A DNA stretch of 64,000 bases. Source: Janthinobacterium lividum. Lineage in GTDB: Bacteria > Pseudomonadota > Gammaproteobacteria > Burkholderiales > Burkholderiaceae_D. Shown piece after piece: positions 57,027 through 64,000 of this stretch (positions within the stretch are counted from its first letter, which is position 1; the number at the start of each line of letters is the position of its first letter). Under the pieces are notes generated by a model, which ran no database searches, had not been told where the DNA came from, and saw only the letters and a list, made by a program, of their open reading frames with translations. The stretch is from positions 1,178,001-1,242,000 of the forward strand of contig NZ_CP075583.1 in NCBI RefSeq assembly GCF_023509035.1, given 5' to 3'. The position numbers were made by a program, and so were the translations under genes.

Positions 57027-58898
57027 ATGAATCAGCCCGTCATGGGTGGCGTCGCCGCACTCAACGTCCCAGCTTATATTAAACAACAGAAACTGATCAA
57101 CTGGGTGGCCGACATTGCCGCGCTGACCAAGCCAGAGCGTATTTACTGGTGCGATGGTTCGCAAGAAGAGTACGAGCGCCTGTGCGCCGAAATGGTTGCC
57201 AGCGGCACCATGAAAAAACTGAACGCGCAAAAGCGCCCGAATTCCTACCTGGCCTGCTCCGATCCGAGCGACGTGGCCCGCGTCGAAGACCGTACGTATA
57301 TCTGCTCGGCAACGAAAGAAGCGGCCGGCCCGACGAACAACTGGACCGAGCCTGGCGAAATGCGCCACACCTTGAACGGCCTGTTCGATGGCTGCATGCG
57401 CGGCCGCACCATGTACGTCGTGCCCTTCTCGATGGGCCCGCTGGGCTCGCCGATCGCACACATCGGTGTGGAACTGTCCGATTCGCCGTACGTCGCCGTC
57501 AACATGAAGATCATGACCCGCATGGGCCGTGCCGTGTATGACGTGCTGGGCACTGATGGCCAGTTCGTGCCGTGCGTGCACAGCGTGGGCGCACCGCTGG
57601 CAGCCGGCCAGGCCGACGTAAAATGGCCGTGCAACAGCACCAAGTACATCGTGCATTTCCCGGAAACGCGCGAAATCTGGTCTTTCGGTTCCGGCTACGG
57701 CGGCAACGCCTTGCTGGGCAAGAAATGTTTCGCCCTGCGCATAGCCTCGAACATGGGTTACCAGGAAGCGCAAGCATCGGACAACAATCCGGGCTGGCTG
57801 GCCGAACATATGCTGATCCTCGGCGTGGAATCGCCGGAAGGCAAGAAGCATTACGTGGCCGCAGCATTCCCATCGGCTTGCGGCAAGACCAACTTCGCCA
57901 TGCTGATCCCGCCGGCAAGTTTTAACGGCTGGAAAGTGACCACCATCGGCGACGATATCGCCTGGATCAAGCCGGGTGCGGATGGCCGTCTGTACGCCAT
58001 CAACCCGGAAGCGGGCTACTTCGGCGTGGCACCGGGCACCAACGAAAAAACCAATTACAACTGCATGGCCTCCATGCGCGACAACACGATCTTCACCAAC
58101 GTGGCGCTGACGGACGATGGCGACGTGTGGTGGGAAGGTTTGACGAAAGAGGCGCCAAGCCACCTGATCGACTGGCAAGGCAAGGACTGGACGCCCGCGT
58201 CCGGCACCAAGGCGGCGCACCCGAACGCGCGCTTCACGGTTGCTGCTACGCAAAACCCCGTCATCGACGCAGCCTGGGACGATCCGGCCGGCGTGCCGAT
58301 CTCGGCCTTCATCTTCGGCGGCCGCCGCTCCACCACCGTGCCGCTGGTCACCGAAGCGCGCAACTGGGTCGAAGGCGTCTACATGGCAGCGACCATGGGC
58401 TCGGAAACGACGGCCGCGGCCGTGGGCCAGATGGGCGTCGTGCGCCGCGATCCATTTGCCATGTTGCCGTTTATCGGCTATAACATGAGCGACTACTTCC
58501 AGCACTGGCTGGACATGGGCGTCAAAGTGGGTAAAGTCAACCCGGCCGCCCTGCCGAAGATCTATTGCGTCAACTGGTTCCGTACGGACGAAGCAGGCAA
58601 ATTCGTCTGGCCTGGCTTTGGCGACAACATGCGCGTTCTCAAATGGATGCTGGAGCGTATCGAGGGCAAGGCGGGCGGCGTGGAAAACCTGTTTGGCATG
58701 ACGCCGCAGTATGGCGACTTGAACTGGGATGGCTTGCCATTCACGCAAGAACAGTTCGACACCATCACCTCGATCGACAAGGCCGCGTGGGTGGAAGAAT
58801 TGAAATTGCATACGGAGTTGTTTGAAAAACTCGCGTATCATCTGCCGCAAGAATTGGCAGATAACAAGGCTGCGCTGGAAAAGCGGCTGAGTGCATAA
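57027..58898 (+). CDS. pckG: phosphoenolpyruvate carboxykinase (GTP)
   Basis: 623 residues. The kinase P-loop variant [13 protein letters not shown] and [10 protein letters not shown] supply GTP and metal contacts; [21 protein letters not shown] and [12 protein letters not shown] are family landmarks. It converts oxaloacetate to PEP in gluconeogenesis. GGAGG lies at ideal spacing from the ATG. It stands alone as a single-gene transcript. Confidence 0.97.
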   Translation: MNQPVMGGVAALNVPAYIKQQKLINWVADIAALTKPERIYWCDGSQEEYERLCAEMVASGTMKKLNAQKRPNSYLACSDPSDVARVEDRTYICSATKEAAGPTNNWTEPGEMRHTLNGLFDGCMRGRTMYVVPFSMGPLGSPIAHIGVELSDSPYVAVNMKIMTRMGRAVYDVLGTDGQFVPCVHSVGAPLAAGQADVKWPCNSTKYIVHFPETREIWSFGSGYGGNALLGKKCFALRIASNMGYQEAQASDNNPGWLAEHMLILGVESPEGKKHYVAAAFPSACGKTNFAMLIPPASFNGWKVTTIGDDIAWIKPGADGRLYAINPEAGYFGVAPGTNEKTNYNCMASMRDNTIFTNVALTDDGDVWWEGLTKEAPSHLIDWQGKDWTPASGTKAAHPNARFTVAATQNPVIDAAWDDPAGVPISAFIFGGRRSTTVPLVTEARNWVEGVYMAATMGSETTAAAVGQMGVVRRDPFAMLPFIGYNMSDYFQHWLDMGVKVGKVNPAALPKIYCVNWFRTDEAGKFVWPGFGDNMRVLKWMLERIEGKAGGVENLFGMTPQYGDLNWDGLPFTQEQFDTITSIDKAAWVEELKLHTELFEKLAYHLPQELADNKAALEKRLSA

Positions 58899-58921
58899 GT
58901 AAGTTAATTAACGTAAAGCGG

Positions 58922-58963
58922 CACCTGACAAGCAAAGCGCGCCGCGCAGTAGCTTGTCAGGTG
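58922..58963 (+). repeat. inverted repeat downstream of pckG
   Basis: Perfect 12-bp arms CACCTGACAAGC/GCTTGTCAGGTG around an 18-base GC-rich loop, without a T-run; could be a weak terminator. Confidence 0.5.
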
Positions 58964-58986
58964 TTGAGAGTTGTAGTGGGGGAGAA

Positions 58987-59046
58987 ACACGCCGGCAAAG
59001 ACTGGCGTGCTATAAATGACACGCCGGCAATGACTGGGGTGCTATC
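58987..59046. repeat. two 28-bp direct repeats
   Basis: Copies at 58987-59014 and 59019-59046, period 32 bp, with three differences; each contains ACGCC and a GGCGT or GGGGT counterpart. Confidence 0.6.
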
Positions 59047-59055
59047 AAAAAGAGG

Positions 59056-59094
59056 AACGGCGCGGATTGCATGAGCAATCCGCGCCGTTTTTTA
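59056..59094. terminator. bidirectional terminator between pckG and uvrA
   Basis: 15-bp perfect stem AACGGCGCGGATTGC/GCAATCCGCGCCGTT, 4-base loop; T-run on the plus strand, shorter T-rich run on the minus strand. Confidence 0.9.
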
Positions 59095-59108
59095 TTGCGC
59101 TGCCGTTG

Positions 59109-61959
59109 TTATTGCTTCAGCAGCGGCCCCAGGTACTTGCCTGTCACGCTGGCCGGGTTCAGCGCCACGTCTTCCGGCGTGCCCGTGGCGATGATCTGTC
59201 CGCCGCCCGCACCGCCTTCGGGGCCCAGGTCGACGATCCAGTCGGCCGTCTTGATGACGTCGAGGTTGTGCTCGATAATGACGAGGGTGTTGCCCTGGTC
59301 GCGCAGGCGGTGGATGACTTTCAGCAGCAAGTCGATATCGTGGAAGTGCAAGCCCGTCGTCGGTTCATCGAGGATGTACAGGGTGCGCCCCGTGTCGCGC
59401 TTGGACAGTTCCAGCGAGAGTTTGACGCGCTGTGCCTCGCCGCCGGACAAGGTGGTGGCGCTCTGGCCCAGCTTGATGTAGCCGAGGCCCACGTCGAGCA
59501 GGGTTTGCAGCTTGCGCGCGATCAAGGGAACGGGCTTGAAGAACTCATGCGCCTCTTCCACCGTCATGCCCAGCACTTCCGTGATGTTCTTGCCCTTGTA
59601 GTGCACTTCCAGAGTTTCACGGTTGTAGCGCTTGCCGTGGCACACGTCGCATGGCACGTAAACGTCGGGCAAGAAGTGCATCTCGACCTTGATCACGCCA
59701 TCGCCCTGGCACGCTTCGCAGCGTCCGCCCTTCACGTTGAACGAGAAGCGCCCTGCGCTGTAACCGCGTTCCTTGGCCGTTGGCACGGTGGAGAACAAAT
59801 CGCGGATCGGCGTAAACAAGCCCGTGTACGTGGCGGGGTTCGAGCGCGGCGTGCGGCCGATCGGCGCTTGGTCGACGGAAATGACCTTGTCGAAATGTTC
59901 CAGCCCGCTGATCGATTCGTGCGGCGCAGGTTCCGTCTGCGAACCGTACAGATGGCGTGACAGGGCCGGATACAGGGTATCGTTGACCAGCGACGATTTG
60001 CCCGAGCCGGATACGCCCGTCACGCACGTCATCAAGCCCACCGGCAAGCTCAGCGACACCTTCTTCAGGTTGTTGCCCGTCGCGCCAGTAATGAGCAGCT
60101 GCTTTTCCGGATTGCTGGCGTGGCGCTTGGCGGGCACGGCGATCTTCAGCTTGCCGTTCAGGTATTGCGCCGTCAGCGATTTCTTGTTCTTGAGAATATC
60201 TTGCAGGGTGCCTTCGGCGATGATCTCGCCGCCGTGCACGCCCGCGCCGATGCCCATGTCGACGATGTAGTCGGCCGTGCGGATGGCGTCTTCATCATGC
60301 TCGACCACCAGCACGCTGTTGCCGATGTCGCGCAAGTGTTTTAGCGTTTCGATCAGACGGTCATTATCGCGCTGGTGTAAGCCGATCGACGGTTCATCGA
60401 GCACATACATGACACCCGTCAAACCGGAGCCGATTTGCGACGCCAGGCGGATGCGTTGTGCTTCCCCGCCCGAGAGCGTGTCGGCGCTACGGTCCAGCGA
60501 CAGGTAGTCGAGGCCCACGTTGTTGAGGAATTTCAGGCGCGAAATGATTTCCTTGACCACGCGGTCGGCGATCTCTTTCTTGGCGCCCGTCAATTTCAGT
60601 TTTTCGAAGAATTCCAGCGTCTCGCGCAGCGGTTTTCCCGCCACTTCATAGATGGCGCGCTGCTGCTTGCCCGTGCCGACCTTGACGAAACGCGCTTCCA
60701 CGCGCAGGCGCGCGCCATCGCATGACGGGCAGCATTTTTCATTGATGAACTTGGCCAATTCTTCCTTGACGGCCATCGAATCCGTTTCGCGGTAGCGACG
60801 CTGCAGATTGTTGACCACGCCTTCGAACGTGTGTTCCTTGATGACGGTGCGGCCCCGTTCGTTGACATAGGTAAACGGAATCACTTGCTTGCCGGAACCG
60901 TACAGCACGGCCTGCTGTGAATTCAAGTCCAGTTGCTCGAACGGCATGTCCAGGTCGAACTCGTAATACGCGGCCAGGTTCGACAGCATCTGGAAGTAAA
61001 ACTGGTTGCGGCGGTCCCAGCCCTTGACGGCGCCCGAAGCCAGCGACAGGTTCGGGAACGCGACGATGCGTTTCGGGTCAAAGAATTCAATATGTCCCAG
61101 GCCGTCGCATTCGGGGCAGGCGCCCATGGGGTTGTTGAACGAGAACAAGCGCGGTTCCAGTTCCTGCAGGGAATAGCCACACACATTGCAGGCGAACTTG
61201 TTGGAGTACACGTGCTCCTGGGCGGTATCCATTTCATAGGCAATAGCGCGGCCATCGGCCAGGCGCAGGGCTGTCTCGAAACTTTCCGCCAGGCGTTGCT
61301 TGATCTCCTGGTTTTACCTTGACCCTGTCGATGACGACGTCGATCGTGTGTTTTTCCGTTTTCTTTAATTTCGGGAGGTCATCGACTTCATAGATTTTGG
61401 CCGCATGCGTGCCGCTCTGCACGCGGAAACGCACGAAGCCTTGCGCCTGCATCTGCTCGAACAGGTCCACGTGTTCGCCCTTGCGGTTGGCGACGACGGG
61501 CGCGAGTATCATCAGCTTGGTGTCTTCCGGCATGGCCAGCACGGCATCGACCATTTGCGACACGGACTGGGCGGCCAGCGCGTTTTCGGGGTGGTCAGGG
61601 CAGTAAGGCGTGCCCACGCGCGCATACAGCAGGCGCAAATAATCGTGGATTTCCGTCACGGTGCCCACCGTCGAGCGCGGGTTGTGCGACGTTGCCTTTT
61701 GTTCGATGGAAATGGCAGGGGATAGGCCTTCGATCAGGTCGACGTCGGGCTTTTCCATCAATTGCAGGAATTGGCGCGCATAGGCCGACAGCGACTCGAC
61801 ATAGCGGCGCTGGCCTTCCGCGTACAAGGTGTCGAAAGCCAGCGAAGACTTGCCGGAGCCGGACAAGCCGGTAATCACGATCAGCTTATTGCGCGGCAAA
61901 TCGAGATTGATATTCTTGAGGTTATGCGTGCGAGCGCCGCGAATGCGGATCTGTTCCAT
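59109..61959 (-). CDS. uvrA: excinuclease ABC subunit A (single-base frameshift)
   Basis: Removing one base from GTTTTACC at 61311-61318 gives 949 residues, normal length. The first Walker [20 protein letters not shown], zinc-binding CNVCGYSL...[27 protein letters not shown], the second Walker [18 protein letters not shown] and the second zinc module CEACQGDG...CDVCHGKR are all present. UvrA is the damage sensor of nucleotide excision repair. It is divergent from ssb with an SOS box between, as in E. coli. The frameshift falls in the N-terminal ATPase half, so a genuine mutation would inactivate it. Confidence 0.93.
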
Positions 61960-62152
61960 GTGATTGCCTTGCTTTCAGTGAGTGGTGCGGCCGGCGCATT
62001 GTGCCTGGGTGCGGATGAGGAGCCACAACGGGTCAACCTGTTACTATAGCCGGGTTTTGCTCTGCATGCCTGAGGCAGCCACGGGCGGATTGCGCCGCCA
62101 GGCGAACGTGCCCCGACAAAGTTTGATACAGATGCGTACTGACGTTTAAACA

Positions 62153-62168
62153 CTGTATATAATACCAG
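62153..62168. promoter_or_regulatory. LexA (SOS) box between uvrA and ssb
   Basis: CTGTATATAATACCAG matches CTG-N10-CAG with a TATATA-like core. It lies 194 bp from the uvrA start and 172 bp from ssb. Confidence 0.78.
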
Positions 62169-62267
62169 TATTCAAGTTTCTTGTTTTCCCCTGCCGTGAA
62201 AAAAACGTGCTGCCGCACGGGAGATGGCGTCCGCCAGAAAGCGGGTGCTTTGCGCCGCGTGGTCGCT

Positions 62268-62293
62268 TATAATCCTTGTTTAGTACACTAAAC
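62268..62293 (+). promoter_or_regulatory. ssb -10 box and adjacent palindrome
   Basis: TATAAT at 62268-62273, then GTTTAGTACACTAAAC at 62278-62293, a 7-bp inverted repeat around AC located where transcription should begin. The palindrome could be a repressor site. Confidence 0.5.
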
Positions 62294-62340
62294 TAACGCG
62301 CGGGACACCGGCTCCCGCTGCAGTTCATCAGGAGTTATTC

Positions 62341-62855
62341 ATGGCATCAGTCAACAAAGTCATCATCGTCGGCAATCTGGGCCGTGACCCGGAAATCCGC
62401 TACATGCCTAGCGGCGACGCGATCGCCAACATCGCCGTGGCCACTTCGTACAAATCGAAGGACCGCAACACGGGCGAACAAAAAGAATTGACAGAGTGGC
62501 ACCGTATCTCGTTCTTCGGCCGCCTGGCGGAAATCGTCGGCCAATATCTGAAAAAGGCTCGTCCGTCTACGTCGAAGGCCGTCTGCAAACCCGTAAATAC
62601 ACGGACAAGGACGGTGTCGAGAAGTATGCAACCGACATCATCGCGGAACAGATGCAAATGCTGGGCGGTCGCTCCGGCATGGGCGGCGACGCCGGCGGTG
62701 GCGATGACAGCTACGGTGGCGGCGGTGGTGGCGGCTACGACGCCCCGGCCCCGCGCCAGGCACCGGCTCCGCGCCCAGCTCCGGCACCGGCCCCACGCCC
62801 GGCACCGAAGCCAGCACCGAACTTCTCGGATATGGATGACGATATTCCGTTCTGA
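62341..62855 (+). CDS. ssb: single-stranded DNA-binding protein (single-base frameshift)
   Basis: One base inserted in AAAAAGG near 62553 gives 171 residues: OB fold ([20 protein letters not shown], then [18 protein letters not shown] and [18 protein letters not shown]), a glycine/proline/alanine-rich linker and the conserved acidic tip DMDDDIPF that binds partners such as PriA and Rep. As an essential gene it is almost certainly intact in the organism. AGGAG precedes the ATG. Confidence 0.95.
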
Positions 62856-62881
62856 TAGCCAGCCATTCGACGTTTGTCAGC

Positions 62882-62922
62882 AAAACCCCGCAAGTCAGTT
62901 ACTTGCGGGGTTTTTTTTGCTC
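62882..62922 (+). terminator. terminator of ssb
   Basis: 14-bp stem AAAACCCCGCAAGT/ACTTGCGGGGTTTT with a 5-base loop and a run of eight T. Confidence 0.93.
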
Positions 62923-62993
62923 AAAAATACATTTTCTTGAATTTGAGAAATATGTATAATTTTGCAATCTCAATCCTCTCGTGACAAACATAC

Positions 62994-64000
62994 ATGGCTC
63001 AACGCGCATTGGCAGCAACCCTCATCCTTGCGATGTCCTTTCTGGCCGGCTGCGGCGGCGGAGGGAACTCGACTCAGTCTGCCACGCCGCCGCCGGTCGT
63101 GACGCCACCAACTGTCATCACGCCGCCACAGCCTGCTTTTGCTGTTTTGTCGGGCACGCCTGCCGATGCCGCAACGGATGTGCCGCGCGGCAGCGAGCTG
63201 GCCGCGACACTCAGCGCAGCGGCGGACACCGCTTCGATCAATGCCAGCAGCGTGAGCTTGCTCGGGCCGCAAGGCAACCGTATGCCCGGCACGCTGTTGG
63301 TGAGTGGCAATGAGATCAAGCTGCAGCCCACTGTGGCGCTACCAGGTGCTACTCAATACACGCTCAATTACGCCGCCAGCATCAAGGACGTGACGGGGCG
63401 CCCGTTGAGTGCTGCCGCCACCCGCTCGTTTACGACCGCTGCGCAAACCTGGGGGGCGACGGGACGTCAGATTGCAGAGATACCATATTTCACTAGCGGT
63501 GTCGTTCCCACGGTGGCGATCGACAAAGCTGGCGATGTGACTATTGCCTGGCAGGCCAGCGTGAACGGTATCGCGACTCTTTTTGTCAGCCGGATGGAGC
63601 AGCGTACAGGCAACTGGAGCGTACCGTTGGCCATACACGCGGCCACGAATATGTTTCGTGGCATGAGCGCACTGAGTGTGGTGGCCGACGCTGGCGGCAA
63701 TGTGTATGTGTTGTGGAACGATACGGCAAACCCGCCGCAAACGGCATGGATGGTACGTTATGTGGCAGCAACATCGGCGTGGCTTGCTCCTGTCTCCATC
63801 AATGGCTTGCCTGGAGGGATGTCTCCCAACGTAACCATTCCTGTCGTCGATGCGAAAGGTGTCTTGACCGTAGTGCTGCGTTCAAATGTACACGATGGAC
63901 TGTATAGCACGCGCTACGACCCCGCCGCTGGCACATGGAGCGTGCCGCGCGAGATTCTGGCACCAGCCGCGGATAACTATATCTTCAATCTCGATCTGGC
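62994..64000 (+). CDS. lipoprotein with Ig-like domain and beta-propeller-like repeats (partial, 3' end outside window)
   Basis: Open from ATG 62994 to the right edge, 335 codons. A signal peptide with lipobox LAGC (Cys20) precedes a glycine run and a proline/threonine linker. A bacterial Ig-like (SbsA/Big_5 type) domain follows: SGTPADAATDVPRGSELAA and ALPGATQYTLNYAASIKDVT. The rest holds repeats with GDVTIAWQ and GNVYVLWND spacing that look like propeller blades. It is probably a surface protein of unknown ligand. Confidence 0.75.
   Translation, partial: MAQRALAATLILAMSFLAGCGGGGNSTQSATPPPVVTPPTVITPPQPAFAVLSGTPADAATDVPRGSELAATLSAAADTASINASSVSLLGPQGNRMPGTLLVSGNEIKLQPTVALPGATQYTLNYAASIKDVTGRPLSAAATRSFTTAAQTWGATGRQIAEIPYFTSGVVPTVAIDKAGDVTIAWQASVNGIATLFVSRMEQRTGNWSVPLAIHAATNMFRGMSALSVVADAGGNVYVLWNDTANPPQTAWMVRYVAATSAWLAPVSINGLPGGMSPNVTIPVVDAKGVLTVVLRSNVHDGLYSTRYDPAAGTWSVPREILAPAADNYIFNLDL

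Noticed and set aside
58987..59046. CRISPR array
   Set aside because: Only two repeats with a 4-bp gap, no spacers of normal length and no cas genes.
38016..61318. Programmed ribosomal frameshifting at GTTTTACC
   Set aside because: The motif occurs in both orientations relative to the genes and in unrelated proteins, none of which is known to use recoding; a data artefact is simpler.

Overview
The window comes from a GC-rich betaproteobacterium, most likely an Oxalobacteraceae member of the Janthinobacterium/Massilia type. That rests on the family makeup (hemE-priA, tandem periplasmic Dcp peptidases, CzcE-like protein, DUF3597, VF530 and DUF4404 proteins, GTP-type PEP carboxykinase), the GC-rich third positions and the TACAAT/TAGAAT-type -10 boxes. 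It is an inference from sequence alone. Nearly everything is ordinary chromosomal coding sequence. I found no prophage, insertion sequence, integrase or CRISPR array.

Layout. 1-6 kb: a very large SNF2-family helicase (its end lies outside the window), translationally coupled behind an S9 serine peptidase. 6-10 kb: hemE and priA, separated by 840 bp of AT-rich non-coding DNA with four perfect and four near-perfect DnaA boxes, a candidate replication origin or DnaA-titration site. 10-17.8 kb: argP-type regulator, pyridine-nucleotide disulfide oxidoreductase, a degenerate HD-GYP protein, an AtaL-like protein, rep helicase, a toxin-antitoxin pair and slyX. 17.9-25.6 kb: two tandem dcp peptidases with duplicated leaders, two small conserved proteins and a YgiQ-type radical SAM protein. 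25.9-30 kb: a four-gene cluster of membrane-anchored zinc-ribbon proteins and a lipoprotein, function unknown. 30-37.2 kb: an EamA exporter behind paired operators, then a complete ribose operon rbsBACRKD with a LacI-type operator. 37.3-43.6 kb: a substrate-binding/PAS/GGDEF/EAL sensor, DUF3597 protein, ahpC-ahpF and a CzcE-like protein. 43.7-46.3 kb: a small ABC exporter and a tandemly duplicated tRNA-Val/tRNA-Asp pair. 46.3-54.8 kb: S9A oligopeptidase, SOS-controlled dinB, rdgC, TonB-dependent receptor and a short asparaginase. 54.9-64 kb: unknown protein, 2-hydroxyacid dehydrogenase, pckG, uvrA and ssb divergent around an SOS box, and a lipoprotein running off the end.

Themes: DNA replication, repair and restart (priA, rep, rdgC, dinB, uvrA, ssb, SNF2 helicase, plus the DnaA-box region) and periplasmic peptide and sugar nutrition (dcp x2, S9 peptidases, rbs operon, TonB receptor).

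Data quality. Nine genes carry exactly one single-base frameshift, and removing or adding one base restores a full-length product in each. Two of them are housekeeping repair/replication genes (uvrA, ssb). Four of the nine sit in the same octamer GTTTTACC, read in either orientation. This points to systematic base-calling or assembly error rather than gene decay, and the nine genes are annotated here as probably intact.
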